Source of the DNA: Stackebrandtia nassauensis DSM 44728
GTDB lineage: Bacteria > Actinomycetota > Actinomycetes > Mycobacteriales > Micromonosporaceae
NCBI RefSeq assembly: GCF_000024545.1
Contig: NC_013947.1
Span: forward strand, 5,828,001 to 5,892,000
Direction: 5' to 3'
Length of the DNA stretch: 64,000 nucleotides
Under the pieces are notes generated by a model. It ran no database searches, was not told where the DNA came from, and worked only from the letters and a program-made list of their open reading frames with translations. This document shows positions 17,792 through 27,870 of the stretch, piece by piece. Each line of letters starts with the position of its first letter. Position 1 is the stretch's first letter. A program made the position numbers and the translations under genes.

Positions 17792-18238
17792 TCACGATTT
17801 CATAGCGGCTCGGGTGGGGCCGGTGACGATACGGTAACCCGATATCGCCACCGAGGCCGCGCCGCCGAGCAGCAGCGCCATACCGGGCCAGGCGTCGTGG
17901 ATGACCAGATCGCCCGCCGAGGTGGGAACCGTGCCGAGGATGACGATCACGAACCAGGTCAGGCTGGGCAGCAGCGCGAGGCTGCGCAGCCGCACCAGCC
18001 ACAGCGCCAGCCGGGGCAGCGACAGGTTGACGGCCACGGCGAGCACCGCCGCCACCGGCACGTAGACGCCGCCGAGGGTGAACGGCACCAGGAACGCCTC
18101 CACGACGGCGAAGACGACCGCCGCGGCGGTCACGACGACGGCACCGGCCGCGCGCACCACATACTCCAGCGGGGACGGTCCCGCCACCTCGTCGTCGGTC
18201 ACCGGGCGATCGTAGTGCTTGGGGCCCACCGGGAGCAC
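17792..18238 (-). CDS. Membrane protein following mshB
   Basis: The 148-aa protein has four hydrophobic segments (about 27-50, 55-75, 86-105 and 112-135). The GTG at 18238 is chosen because AAGGA sits 6 nt upstream; a GTG at 18202 is an alternative. It starts 22 nt after the mshB stop and is probably co-transcribed. In Mycobacterium tuberculosis mshB is also followed by a small membrane protein gene (Rv1171), so the linkage looks conserved. Function unknown. Confidence 0.78.
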   Translation of the reverse strand: MLPVGPKHYDRPVTDDEVAGPSPLEYVVRAAGAVVVTAAAVVFAVVEAFLVPFTLGGVYVPVAAVLAVAVNLSLPRLALWLVRLRSLALLPSLTWFVIVILGTVPTSAGDLVIHDAWPGMALLLGGAASVAISGYRIVTGPTRAAMKS

Positions 18239-18260
18239 GCCCGGTCCTTCACCGACGGCC

Positions 18261-19151
18261 TCAGGCGAAAAGGTCGGTCTCCCAGCCGGTCTCGGGGTCG
18301 GCCGGGCCGCGCTTGCCGTCGACGAGGATGTAGTGCTCGGTGGTGGTGGCGTCCACGCCGACCTTGGCGGCCATGACGGCCAGCCAGTTGTCGGGCGGGA
18401 TCTGGGTGGCGTGTGCCCGGACCGAGGCGAGTTTGGCCTCGCCGAAGCCCTTGCCCTGGATCACGGTGGTCACCTCGGAGTCGTCGACGCCGAAGGGCAG
18501 GTCGTCGACCGACGTCACGCCCTCGAAGGGATTGTCGTCCGACTGCGAGAACTCCTCGAACATGGTGGCCAGGGCGCTCTTGGGGACGGTGGTCCAGTAG
18601 AACTTGGACACCTTGTGGGCCTCGCCCAGTTCGGGACGGAAGTCGGCGTCGGCGGCCAGTTCGGCGGCCTTGACGCTCACCCGGTGCGCCTGGATGTGGT
18701 CGGGGTGGCCGTAGAAACCGTTGGGGTCGTAGGTGACCAGCACCTGCGGCCGCAGTTCCCGCAGGATCGCGACCAGGTGTGCCGCGGCCTCGGTGAGGTC
18801 GGCGCCCCAGAACGCCCGCGGGTGCTTGTTGGCGGGGGTGTCCATCATGCCGCTGTCGCGGTAGGCGCCCGGACCGCCGAGCATGCGCCGGTCGGCCACG
18901 CCCAGGGCGTCACAGGACATGTGCCATTCGTGCAGCCGCCAGCCGCCCAGCTGGTCGGCCTCGGCCGCGGCGAGCTGCGACAGTTCCGGGACGTGGATCT
19001 CGCCCTCCTCGCCGAGCGTGCAGGTCACGAGGGTGACGTGCGTGTCGGGGTCGGCGGCGTAGTAGGCCATGGTGGCGCCGGTGCCGATCGTCTCGTCGTC
19101 GGGGTGGGCGTGGACGAATACGACCCGGTTGGGCGGCAGGGTGTCGGTCAT
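18261..19151 (-). CDS. mshB: Mycothiol biosynthesis deacetylase MshB
   Basis: The 296-aa LmbE-like zinc hydrolase deacetylates GlcNAc-Ins to GlcN-Ins, the third step of mycothiol synthesis. The zinc motif AHPDDET is at residues 15-21 and the second ligand region is [10 protein letters not shown]. The length matches MshB; the related mycothiol conjugate amidase Mca is similar but I prefer MshB from the context with the membrane protein downstream. TACCGT lies 6 nt before the ATG and no ribosome-binding site is seen. Confidence 0.9.
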
Positions 19152-19157
19152 GGGGCA

Positions 19158-19163
19158 ACGGTA
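19158..19163 (-). promoter_or_regulatory. -10 element of leaderless mshB
   Basis: TACCGT on the minus strand, 6 nt before the ATG at 19151. Confidence 0.5.
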
Positions 19164-19183
19164 GTCGCGGGTGGGGACATAAA

Positions 19184-19215
19184 GAGCTCCCCGTGGCGCA
19201 GGCCACGGGGAGCTC
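19184..19215 (-). terminator. Terminator of the first peptide-importer operon
   Basis: A perfect 14-bp stem (19184-19197 with 19202-19215) with a 4-nt loop is followed on the minus strand by TTTATG. It lies directly after the binding-protein gene. Confidence 0.88.
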
Positions 19216-19232
19216 GGGTTGAGCTGGACGAC

Positions 19233-20981
19233 TTACGACTTGACGAAGACGTCGGTGAACGAGGTGGTACCAGTGGTGTTGGTCGAGTAGAGACCGCCCA
19301 CCTTGGAACCGTGCATCGCGAAGGTCTTGCTGTAGTACAGCGGGACCATCGGCATGTACTCCTCCAGGATCTTCTTGTCGAGATCCATGTAGGCCTTGTT
19401 CTGCTCCTCGGGGTCGGTCATGTTCATGACCTTGTCGATCTGGTCGTTGACCTCTTTTTCGTCGAACCAGATGTTGTTGACGTTGCCCGGGTCGTCAGTG
19501 ATGGTGCGGCCGTCGTAGATCGGCTGCAGCACGCTGTAACCGGTGGGCCAGTCAGCACCCCAGTTCTTCATGTACAGGTCGTACTTGTTCTCCTGCGGGT
19601 CGCTCAGGATCGACGGAGCCTCGGTCTCGCTCAGCTCCTTGATCTTCAGCTCGATGCCGACCTCTTTGAGCTGGTCCTGCAGCGAGGAGGCGATCTTCTT
19701 GTTGGCGGGGCTGGCACGGTAGGCGTACGTCAGCGACTTGACGTCCTTGCCCTTGAGCAGCTCCTTGGCCTTCTTCTTGTCGCCCTTCGGACCCTTGTAC
19801 ATGTCCATCTGGTCTTCGTAACCGGCGACGGTCGGGCTCAGGGTCGTCGAGGCGGGCGTGGCCTGGCTCGATCCACCCGTGGCCTTGACGATGGCCTCCT
19901 TGTCGACCGCGTACGCCAGCGCCTTGCGGACGTCGGGGTCCTTGATCTTCATGTTGTTGATGCCCATCCAGTACACGAAGATGCCCGGGACGTTCTCGAC
20001 CCGCTTCATCAGTTCCTTGTCCTTGACGATCTCAGGGACCTGGTTGATGTCGACCGTGTCGGTCATCGACGTGGCGTCCGCGCCCTTGTCGGCACGCAGC
20101 GCGTCAGTGGTGGCCTTGTGGTTGTCACCGAAGTTCACCTTGAAGGTGTCGACGTACTGGTGACGGATCGGGTCGGTCTTGGGGTCCCAGTTCTCGTTCT
20201 TGACGAGGGTGACGCCCTTGTTCTCGCTCCACTTGCCCTCGAACTTGTACGGGCCCGAGGAGAACGGCTTGAAGTCGTAGTCGGCCGGGTTCTTGGCCTC
20301 CTTCTTCTCCGGCAGCGGAGAAGTGACGCTCATGGCCGCCATGTACGGCAGGTCGCAGTGCGGGGAGCTCAGCTCGAAGGTGATCTTGTTGTCACCGTCG
20401 ACCTTGATGCCCGGAGCGCGGGAACCCTTGTCCTTGAACGGGCCCTTGTACTTCTCGGCACCCTTCAGCCAGCCACGGAAGTAGGACGAGGGACCGTCCT
20501 GCAGTCGGCTGTCGAAGGTCGAGGAGATCGCGTAGGCGATGTCGTCGGCCTTGATCGGCGAACCGTCCTCGTACTTCAGGCCGTCCTTGAGCTCGTATTC
20601 CCAGGCCTTGCAGTCGCCGAGGTCCTTACCGGGACCGGTGGCGAGGTCGCCGACGACCTTGGTCTCCTCGCCCATCACCCGGTAGCTGGTCAGCTGACGG
20701 GAGAACAGGCGGCCGATCTCAAGGGTGTTGACGTAGTAGGTCTGACGAGGGTCAAGGTGGTCGAAGGTCGTGGGGGCCAGATAGGTGGCCTCCCCGCCTG
20801 TCTGGGCACCCTTGACCTCGCTGGCCGGACCCTCGGAATCCTTGGCATCCTTGCTGATGACAGCGGGCTTGACCTCGAAGTCCTTGGTGCCTTCGTCCTT
20901 CCCGCCTTCATTCGAGCTACAGGCGGCGACGGTGCTCACCATCAAGGCGAGTACACCGACTGTCGCCAGTGACTTTCTCAT
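19233..20981 (-). CDS. Peptide ABC importer, substrate-binding lipoprotein (system 1)
   Basis: The 582-aa protein has a lipoprotein signal with lipobox VAAC (Cys21), a charged linker, and an SBP family 5 domain (from about residue 55) that binds oligopeptides outside the membrane. AGGAG precedes the ATG. It is the last gene of a permease-permease-ATPase-ATPase-binding protein cluster on the minus strand. The 142 nt between it and the ATPase gene could hold a promoter of its own. Ligand specificity cannot be read from the sequence. Confidence 0.92.
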   Translation of the reverse strand: MRKSLATVGVLALMVSTVAACSSNEGGKDEGTKDFEVKPAVISKDAKDSEGPASEVKGAQTGGEATYLAPTTFDHLDPRQTYYVNTLEIGRLFSRQLTSYRVMGEETKVVGDLATGPGKDLGDCKAWEYELKDGLKYEDGSPIKADDIAYAISSTFDSRLQDGPSSYFRGWLKGAEKYKGPFKDKGSRAPGIKVDGDNKITFELSSPHCDLPYMAAMSVTSPLPEKKEAKNPADYDFKPFSSGPYKFEGKWSENKGVTLVKNENWDPKTDPIRHQYVDTFKVNFGDNHKATTDALRADKGADATSMTDTVDINQVPEIVKDKELMKRVENVPGIFVYWMGINNMKIKDPDVRKALAYAVDKEAIVKATGGSSQATPASTTLSPTVAGYEDQMDMYKGPKGDKKKAKELLKGKDVKSLTYAYRASPANKKIASSLQDQLKEVGIELKIKELSETEAPSILSDPQENKYDLYMKNWGADWPTGYSVLQPIYDGRTITDDPGNVNNIWFDEKEVNDQIDKVMNMTDPEEQNKAYMDLDKKILEEYMPMVPLYYSKTFAMHGSKVGGLYSTNTTGTTSFTDVFVKS

Positions 20982-21123
20982 AGAGAACTCCTATACAGAC
21001 AGTCGAGGAGCCATCGCCTCGCGGGCGTCTGGGGTAGCGACCTCGAACTAATTGGATTCATCGTAATGAACGAGATGTAGATCGCAGGCACGTTCTGATA
21101 ACGGCCGTATTGCGATCTCATGC

Positions 21124-22191
21124 TTATTCCATTGAGCCCTCCACCGTGCCGGAGTTCGTGGATTCCGGGCCGTGTACCTCCGGGAAATGGCAGGCAGCGA
21201 CGGCTCCGGTTCCTACTTTCTGCAGCGGAGGCTCAGTGGTGGCACAGATGTCCTGTGCCTTCCAGCAACGGGTCCGGAACCGGCAACCCGAGGGCGGGTT
21301 CAACGGGGTCGGGACGTCGCCGGTCAGTTTCATTCGGGTCTCACCCTTGGCGCCCAGACGGGTCACGTCCGGAACCGCCGACAGCAACGCCTTGGTGTAA
21401 GGGTGCGAGGGGGTGTCGTAGATCTGGTGGCGGTCGCCGATCTCGGCGACCTTGCCCAGGTACATCACGGCGATGCGGTCACAGAAGTGCCGCACCACGC
21501 TCAGGTCGTGGGCGATGAACACGAACGACAGGTCGAGTTCGCGCTGGAGTTCGCGCAGCAGGTTGATGACCTGCGCCTGAATCGACACGTCCAGGGCGGA
21601 GACCGGTTCGTCGGCGATGACGAGCTTGGGCTTGAGCGCCAGCGACCGGGCGATGCCGATGCGCTGCCGCTGTCCGCCGGAGAACTCGTGCGGGTAGCGG
21701 TTGTAGTGCTCGGGGTTGAGACCCACCAGCTCCATCAACTCACGCACTCGGGCCTTGATGCCGCCGGGCGGTTCGATGTTGTTGACCACCAGCGGCGTCG
21801 CGATGATCTTGCCGACGGTGTGGCGCGGGTTCAGCGACGCGTACGGGTCCTGGAAGATGATCTGGAGGTCCTGCCGCAGTTTGCGCAGGTCCTGGCCCTT
21901 GAGCTTGGTGATGTCGCGGCCCTCGAACCGCAGGCTGCCCGCGGTGGGTTCCAGCAGCCGCACCAGCATCCGACCGGTCGTGGTCTTGCCGCAACCCGAC
22001 TCGCCGACCAGGCCCAGCGACTCACCCTTGTGGACAACGAAGTTGACGTCGTCGACGGCGCGTACCTTGGCCTTGGAGGCCAGCAGCCCGCGTCGCACCT
22101 CGAAGTGCTTGGTCAGGCCGGAGACCTCCATCAGCGGGGCGGAGCCACTCGCGTCGGTCGTGGCGACCGTGGGGTTCTGCATCGCGCTCAT
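21124..22191 (-). CDS. Peptide ABC importer, ATPase OppF/DppF type (system 1)
   Basis: The 355-aa ATPase has Walker A GESGCGKTT, signature [16 protein letters not shown], Walker B KLVIADEP followed by VSALD, and the C-terminal oligopeptide-transporter extension with CRFRTRC and a later pair of Cys that may hold an iron-sulfur cluster as in related proteins. Its ATG overlaps the stop of the upstream ATPase (ATGA). It pairs with that ATPase to drive import. Confidence 0.94.
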   Translation of the reverse strand: MSAMQNPTVATTDASGSAPLMEVSGLTKHFEVRRGLLASKAKVRAVDDVNFVVHKGESLGLVGESGCGKTTTGRMLVRLLEPTAGSLRFEGRDITKLKGQDLRKLRQDLQIIFQDPYASLNPRHTVGKIIATPLVVNNIEPPGGIKARVRELMELVGLNPEHYNRYPHEFSGGQRQRIGIARSLALKPKLVIADEPVSALDVSIQAQVINLLRELQRELDLSFVFIAHDLSVVRHFCDRIAVMYLGKVAEIGDRHQIYDTPSHPYTKALLSAVPDVTRLGAKGETRMKLTGDVPTPLNPPSGCRFRTRCWKAQDICATTEPPLQKVGTGAVAACHFPEVHGPESTNSGTVEGSME

Positions 22192-23231
22192 ACCGCTTCC
22201 ACCTTCCGAACCTCGGATTCCATGATTCTGCGCCGGGTGGCCTCCGGCAGATGGCAGGCCGACTCGTGCTCGGGCTCGCCACTGATCCCCAGCAGCTTCG
22301 GCACCTCGACCTCACAGGCGGTCTGCGGGCCGAGCGCGTACACGCAGCGGGGGTGGAAGGCGCATCCGGACGGGACGTTGAGCAGGCTCGGCGGGTTGCC
22401 GGGGATCGGCTTGAGGTCCTCACCGGCGTCGCCCTTCAGGGTGGGCACCGAGTTGAGCAGACCCCAGGTGTAGGGGTGCTGCGGCTGGGCCATGACGTTG
22501 AGGGCGGTGCCGGTCTCGACGACCTTGCCGCCGTACATGACCACGATCCGGTCGGCGATGTCGCTGATGACCCCCAGGTCGTGGGTGATCATGATGATCG
22601 CCGAGTTGAACTCCTTCTGCAGGTCCGCCAGCAGGTCCAGGATCTGTCCCTGGACGGTGACGTCCAACGCGGTGGTCGGCTCGTCGGCGATGATCAGCCG
22701 CGGGTTGTTGACCAGCGACATCGCGATCATGGCCCGCTGCCGCATACCGCCGGAGAACTCGTGCGGGTACTGCGAGAACCGCTTGTCGGGCTGCGGGATG
22801 CCGACCCGGTCGAGCATCTCGATGGCGCGCTTCTTGGCGGTCGCCTTGGACACGTCGTGGTGCAGCCGGTACGCCTCGACGATCTGCTTGCCGATCGAGT
22901 AGTACGGGTGCAGCGCGGTCAGCGCGTCCTGGAAGATCATCGAGACCTTCTGGCCGCGCATCCGGCGCTGCTTCTCCTCGTTGAGCGACAGGATGTCGGT
23001 GCCGTCGACGAAGATCTTGCCGGAGATGTTGGCGCGCTTGGGATCGTGCAGTCCCAGCAACGCCATGCCCGTGACGCTCTTGCCCGAGCCGGACTCACCG
23101 ACGACACCGAGGGTCTCGCCCTCGGAGACGGTGTAGGAGACGCCGTCGACGGCCTTGACGATGCCGTCCTCGGTCTTGAAGTGGACCTTCAAGTCCTCAA
23201 TGCTCAGATAGGGATTCGTGTCATTCGACAT
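22188..23231 (-). CDS. Peptide ABC importer, ATPase OppD/DppD type (system 1)
   Basis: The 347-aa ATPase has Walker [11 protein letters not shown], signature SGGMRQRAMIAMSLV and Walker B RLIIADEP with TTALD. The C-terminal extension includes CAFHPRC and a further Cys pair. It lies 17 nt after the OppB-type permease gene and is coupled to the second ATPase. Confidence 0.94.
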   Translation of the reverse strand: MSNDTNPYLSIEDLKVHFKTEDGIVKAVDGVSYTVSEGETLGVVGESGSGKSVTGMALLGLHDPKRANISGKIFVDGTDILSLNEEKQRRMRGQKVSMIFQDALTALHPYYSIGKQIVEAYRLHHDVSKATAKKRAIEMLDRVGIPQPDKRFSQYPHEFSGGMRQRAMIAMSLVNNPRLIIADEPTTALDVTVQGQILDLLADLQKEFNSAIIMITHDLGVISDIADRIVVMYGGKVVETGTALNVMAQPQHPYTWGLLNSVPTLKGDAGEDLKPIPGNPPSLLNVPSGCAFHPRCVYALGPQTACEVEVPKLLGISGEPEHESACHLPEATRRRIMESEVRKVEAV

Positions 23232-23248
23232 GGGAGGCTCCTTAACCG

Positions 23249-24244
23249 CTAGCTCAGCCGGACTCGGGGGTCGATGACCGCGTACAGGAAGTCGACGACC
23301 ATCGTCATGACGACGATGAACACCGAGGCGATCAGCACGGTGGCCATGACGATGGGCAGGTTCAGGATGCGCACCGAGTCGACGGCCTGCAGTCCCAGTC
23401 CCCTGAGCCCGAACACGGTCTCGGTGATGGCGGCACCGCCCAGCAGGTAACCGAGGTTCATACCCGACATGGTCACCACCGGGGTGATGGAGGCGCGCAG
23501 CGCGTGTTTGCGGTGCACCTTCGACTTGCTGAGTCCCTTGGCCCGCGCGGTTCGCACGAAGTCTTCGGACAATGTCTCCAGCATGGTTGCTCGCATCATC
23601 CGGGCCTCACCGGCGAAGCCGATGAGCGCCAGCGACAGCCACGGCAGGATGAGCGCCGTGAACCAGGCGAGCGGATTCTCCGTCAACGGTTCGTAGACGT
23701 TGGCTGGCCTGGTGAATATCCCGGTGGAGTACACGAAGACCAAGAGCAGCAACGCGCCCAGCAGGTACACCGGCATCGAGGCGCCGACCAGGGTGGAGCC
23801 GACGGCCAGTTTGTCGATGACGGTGCCGCGCCGCAAGGCGGCGATGATGCCTATGACGATCCCCAGCAACGTCTGGATTATCCAGGCGCCGATGGCGATG
23901 GACAGCGTGATCGGCAGGGCGTCCTTGATGAGGCCCCACACCGACTCGTCGGTGAAGAAGGAGTAGCCGAAGCACGGGGCCGCGCACTCCTTGGCGAACT
24001 GGCCCTCGCCCATGGTGCGGCCGGTGAAGATGCCGCCCATGTACTCGGCGTACTGGGTGGTGAGCGGCTGGTCGAGGCCGAGGGCTTCCTCTGTGGCCTT
24101 GACCTGTTCCGCCGTACAGTCCTTGGCGCACATCAGTTGTGCGGGGTTGGACGGCAGGGCGAAGAACAACGCGAAGGTGATCACGCTGATGGTGAACAGA
24201 GTCAGCACCGCCAGCAGCGACCGCCGGACGATGAAGCGAATCAT
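23249..24244 (-). CDS. Peptide ABC importer, permease OppB/DppB type (system 1)
   Basis: The 331-aa permease has an N-terminal helix (about 9-31), a long external loop with several Cys, and five further helices. The EAA-like loop (RTARAKGLSKSKVHRKHALR) that docks the ATPases is clear. Order within the operon is permease C, permease B, then the ATPases. Confidence 0.93.
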   Translation of the reverse strand: MIRFIVRRSLLAVLTLFTISVITFALFFALPSNPAQLMCAKDCTAEQVKATEEALGLDQPLTTQYAEYMGGIFTGRTMGEGQFAKECAAPCFGYSFFTDESVWGLIKDALPITLSIAIGAWIIQTLLGIVIGIIAALRRGTVIDKLAVGSTLVGASMPVYLLGALLLLVFVYSTGIFTRPANVYEPLTENPLAWFTALILPWLSLALIGFAGEARMMRATMLETLSEDFVRTARAKGLSKSKVHRKHALRASITPVVTMSGMNLGYLLGGAAITETVFGLRGLGLQAVDSVRILNLPIVMATVLIASVFIVVMTMVVDFLYAVIDPRVRLS

Positions 24245-24276
24245 TGTTGTCTCCTGGTATGGACTGGGACGGTGGA

Positions 24277-25350
24277 CTACCGGCTGGACTTCGGGTCGAG
24301 CGCGTCACGCACCGCGTCCCCCAGCAGGTTGAAGGCGAGCACCATGAGGAACAGGGTTCCGCCGACGACGGCGAAGTAGAACCACATCCCGTCGCCCTCG
24401 AGGACCGAGATCGCGTCACCCAGGTCGACGCCGAGGTCCGGGGTGGGTTCGGGAATACCGATACCCAGGAAGGACAGTGCCGCCTCGGCGGTCACCAGCT
24501 GCGGCACCATCAGCGAGAAGGTCACGAGGATCGGCGCCCACACGTTGGGCAGGATCTGTTTGAAGATGATGTGCCCGTTGCCGGCTCCGGCGGCGCGGGC
24601 GGCTTCCACGAACTCGCGTTCCCGCAGCGAGATCACCTGACCTCGCACCAGCCGGGCGCTTCCCATCCAGCCGAAGAACACGAACAGGAAGATGAGCAGC
24701 CCGCCCACCAGGATCGGGCCGGGGGTCTCACCCTCGCCCGCGATGGTGGTTCCGGCGACCGGGATGAAGGCCAGACCGAAGATCAGGAACGGCAGCGCCA
24801 TGGCGACGTCGGTGATCCAGCCGAGGGCCGCGTCGACCTTGCGGCCGAAGAACCCGGCGATGGCGCCGACGAGCGCGCCCAGCGCGATCGTCACGATGGT
24901 GGCGATGATCGCGATGGTCAGCGAGGTCCGCAGCCCGTAGACGACCCGGATGAACACGTCGCGTCCGGTGTTGGGCTGGATGCCGAACCAGTGGTCGCCG
25001 CTGACGCCGTTGAGCAGTCCGAGCGGACGGGAGTCCAGGTCCAGCAGGTCCGGGTTGTTCTTGGTCGGCGAGTGGCCGTAGATCATCTCGATGATCGGCG
25101 CCCCGTAGGCGACGATGAACATAAGTGCCACGATGATTCCGGCGGTCATCGCGGTCTTGTCGCGCTTCAGCCGCTGCCAGGCCAGTTGCCCGGGGGATCG
25201 GCCGATGATCTCTTTGGGTTCGTCCGGGTCGGGGTCGCCGTTCATCGTCAGCGTTGCCTCGCCCACCTGAACGTTGCCTATCGGCGCACCGGGATCGTGA
25301 GCCCGTGTCGTGCCCACATCGACCCCAGTGCTCGCCGCATCATCGCTCAT
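24277..25350 (-). CDS. Peptide ABC importer, permease OppC/DppC type (system 1)
   Basis: The 357-aa permease has a cytoplasmic tail of about 60 residues, a helix near 66-88, an external loop and five helices. The docking loop is EAARAAGAGNGHIIFKQILP. It is the first gene of its operon, downstream of a 356-nt intergenic region. Confidence 0.93.
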   Translation of the reverse strand: MSDDAASTGVDVGTTRAHDPGAPIGNVQVGEATLTMNGDPDPDEPKEIIGRSPGQLAWQRLKRDKTAMTAGIIVALMFIVAYGAPIIEMIYGHSPTKNNPDLLDLDSRPLGLLNGVSGDHWFGIQPNTGRDVFIRVVYGLRTSLTIAIIATIVTIALGALVGAIAGFFGRKVDAALGWITDVAMALPFLIFGLAFIPVAGTTIAGEGETPGPILVGGLLIFLFVFFGWMGSARLVRGQVISLREREFVEAARAAGAGNGHIIFKQILPNVWAPILVTFSLMVPQLVTAEAALSFLGIGIPEPTPDLGVDLGDAISVLEGDGMWFYFAVVGGTLFLMVLAFNLLGDAVRDALDPKSSR

Positions 25351-25706
25351 GGGCCCTACCGCACCTTTCCAAGCTTTCGGGGATAGCCAGAAGTTTTCGA
25401 CGCGCAGTGAACATCACCACGTGATCTGCCAGACAGTTCGCGCGCCTGCGGAAGACCGTACTTCGGCAAGCGGTGACCTGCGGCACCAAAAGCCATCGGA
25501 CGCATAACAACTCGGCCACAGTTGGGCGCACGTTCGTGGAAACTCCGGCAAATAGTAGGAATCGGGCCGGTCATACTATCCCAGATCCCCACAAAACGGA
25601 CAGGTAGTGGCTGGGATATTCACTTGCCACAACCGCTTTATGGATGCTTGTCTGAAACGCTGAATTCAGCGTTTCGGACAGAACTGTCAACCCATTTTAA
25701 TGAACA
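25351..25706. other. Intergenic region between the two importer operons
   Basis: This region is more AT-rich than its surroundings and has no supported gene. It should hold the promoter of system 1 and the end of the system 2 transcript. On the minus strand TTGACA (25684-25689) leads into a 32-bp palindrome; a smaller inverted repeat (TTAATG-AA-CATTAA) spans 25697-25710 at the end of the system 2 gene. I see no classical terminator. Confidence 0.5.
25649..25680. promoter_or_regulatory. 32-bp palindrome, candidate operator
   Basis: TGTC-T-GAAACGCTGAA is followed by its complement with one mismatch, centred on GAATTC, with no spacer. It lacks a T tract, so an operator is more likely than a terminator. 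It sits between a possible -35 (TTGACA on the minus strand) and the system 1 permease genes. Confidence 0.5.
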
Positions 25707-26807
25707 TTAAGCGTCATGCAGGACGTTTCGCGGCGCCGCGAAGTGACAGGCGTTCGGGTGATTTGCTCCGGGCCGGATCTGAAGCGGCGGCTGTTCGTCG
25801 CGGCATATGTCGGGAACCTGTTCGACCAGCGGTGTTTCGGCCTTCTGCTCGGCAGTGACCGTTTTCGCCCATTCCTGACGGGCTTTGAAGCAGCGGGTGC
25901 GGAACCGGCAGCCCGAGGGCGGGTTCGCCGGGGACGGCACGTCGCCCTCCAGGATGATCTCGGCCTTGTGTTCACGCGCCTTGGGGTCCGGCACCGGAAC
26001 CGCCGACAGCAACGCCTGCGTGTACGGGTGCATCGGCGACTCATAGATCTCGTCCTCGGTACCCAGCTCGACGACCTTGCCCAGGTACATCACGGCCACG
26101 CGCTCGGCGATGTGCCGCACCACGCTCAGGTCGTGGGCGATGAAGATATAGGAAAGACCCAGCTCGTCCTGAAGCTCTTCCAGCAGGTTGATGACCTGAC
26201 CCTGGATCGACACGTCCAACGCCGACACCGGCTCGTCGCAGATGAGGATCTCCGGCTTCAACGCCAACGCCCGCGCGATGCCGATGCGCTGCCGCTGCCC
26301 ACCGGAGAACTGGTGCGGGTACCGGTTGATGTGGTCCGGGTTGAGGCCGACGGTGTCCAAGAGGTCCTGCACGGCCTTGCGCCTGCCGGTCTTGGGTACC
26401 ACGTCGGGGTGGATGACGAAGGGTTCGCCGATGATGTCGCCGACGGTCATGCGCGGGTTCAGCGACGTGTACGGGTCCTGGAACACCATCTGCACGTTGC
26501 GCCGCAACCGATGCAGACCCTGGCGGCCCAGCCCGACCACGTCCTCGCCGCGGATCCGGATCGATCCGCCGGTGGGCTTCTCCAGTCCGACCAGCATTTT
26601 GGCCAGAGTGGACTTTCCGCAGCCCGACTCCCCCACCACGCCCAGCGTCTCGCCGCGCCCCAACGAGAGTGAGACACCGTCGACGGCCTTGACCGCGCCG
26701 ACCTTCTTCTTGAACACGATCCCGGTGCGGATCGGGAAGTGCTTCACCAGATCCTTGACCTCCAGGACCGGTGCCCCGCCCGAGGCGACGGTTGCGGGAT
26801 CAGACAT
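25707..26807 (-). CDS. Peptide ABC importer, ATPase OppF/DppF type (system 2)
   Basis: The 366-aa ATPase has Walker [10 protein letters not shown], signature [16 protein letters not shown] and Walker B EILICDEP with VSALD. It is a paralogue of the gene at 21124-22191. Its start overlaps the upstream ATPase gene by 8 nt, so the two are coupled. It is the last gene of its operon. Confidence 0.94.
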   Translation of the reverse strand: MSDPATVASGGAPVLEVKDLVKHFPIRTGIVFKKKVGAVKAVDGVSLSLGRGETLGVVGESGCGKSTLAKMLVGLEKPTGGSIRIRGEDVVGLGRQGLHRLRRNVQMVFQDPYTSLNPRMTVGDIIGEPFVIHPDVVPKTGRRKAVQDLLDTVGLNPDHINRYPHQFSGGQRQRIGIARALALKPEILICDEPVSALDVSIQGQVINLLEELQDELGLSYIFIAHDLSVVRHIAERVAVMYLGKVVELGTEDEIYESPMHPYTQALLSAVPVPDPKAREHKAEIILEGDVPSPANPPSGCRFRTRCFKARQEWAKTVTAEQKAETPLVEQVPDICRDEQPPLQIRPGANHPNACHFAAPRNVLHDA

Positions 26808-27861
26808 CGTTCTTGACCTCCTGGGCGAAGTAGCAGGCGGCCGTGCGGCCCGGATCCACCGGCGCCAGCGGCGGGACGGCCCGGGTGCACATGTCCTGGG
26901 CGTAGTGGCAGCGCGGCGCGAAGGCGCAGCCGGGCGGGATGTTCGTCAGCACCGGCGGTAGACCCGCGATGACCTCCAGCCGCTGTCCCTTGACGTCCAG
27001 GCGCGGAATCGAACGCAACAGCGCCTTCGTATACGGGTGGGCCGGCGCTTCGAAGATCTCGTCGATCCCGGCCTGCTCGACCGCGCGGCCCGCGTACATG
27101 ACGGTCACGTCGTCGGCGACGTCGGCGACCACACCCAGGTCGTGGGTGATGAGGATCAGCCCCATGTTCCGTTCGGCCTGGATGTCGCCCAGCAGCCGCA
27201 TGATCTGGGCCTGCACCGTCACGTCCAGCGCGGTCGTGGGTTCGTCGGCGATCAGGATCTCGGGGTCGAGTGCCAGGGCCATCGCGATCATGACGCGCTG
27301 CCGCATACCGCCGGAGAACTGGTGCGGGTACTCGTCGACGCGCTGCCGCGCGGCCGGGATCCGCACCAGGTCGAGCAGTTCGATCGCCCGGCGTTTCGCC
27401 TCCGCGCGAGATGTTCCTCTGTGGACACGGAACAGTTCGCCGAGCTGGTAGCCGACCGTCCACACCGGGTTCAAAGCGGACAGCGCGTCCTGGAACACCA
27501 TCGCGATGTGGTTGGCCCGCACCCGGCGCATGTCCTTTGGCTTGAGCTTCAACAGGTCCACGCCTCGGAACAACACCCGGCCACCGGCCACCTTGGCCGG
27601 TGGGATGTCGAGGATGCCCATGATGGCCTGCGAGGTGACACTCTTGCCGGAGCCCGACTCGCCGACGATCGCCATCGTGCGGCACTCGTCGAGGGTGAAG
27701 TCGACACCGTTGACGGCCTTGGCGATGCCCTCGCGAGTGTGGAACTCCACCTGTAGCTGTTCCACCGTCAACAGTGGGGCATCGGAGTCGTAGCCGGGGA
27801 GGTCGGCCACGAACGAGTCACCGGCGGCGTCGGCACTCCACGTGGATTCCTCAGTGCTCAT
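26800..27861 (-). CDS. Peptide ABC importer, ATPase OppD/DppD type (system 2)
   Basis: The 353-aa ATPase has Walker [11 protein letters not shown], signature [16 protein letters not shown] and Walker B EILIADEP with TTALD. An N-terminal extension of about 30 acidic residues is not present in the system 1 paralogue. It starts 9 nt after the permease gene. Confidence 0.94.
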   Translation of the reverse strand: MSTEESTWSADAAGDSFVADLPGYDSDAPLLTVEQLQVEFHTREGIAKAVNGVDFTLDECRTMAIVGESGSGKSVTSQAIMGILDIPPAKVAGGRVLFRGVDLLKLKPKDMRRVRANHIAMVFQDALSALNPVWTVGYQLGELFRVHRGTSRAEAKRRAIELLDLVRIPAARQRVDEYPHQFSGGMRQRVMIAMALALDPEILIADEPTTALDVTVQAQIMRLLGDIQAERNMGLILITHDLGVVADVADDVTVMYAGRAVEQAGIDEIFEAPAHPYTKALLRSIPRLDVKGQRLEVIAGLPPVLTNIPPGCAFAPRCHYAQDMCTRAVPPLAPVDPGRTAACYFAQEVKNDV

Positions 27862-27870
27862 GGGCCCTCC

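Noticed and set aside
18219-20972. Very long plus-strand open frame opposite mshB and the binding-protein gene
   Set aside because: It lies antisense to two well-supported genes, has no family resemblance and reflects GC-rich codon structure.
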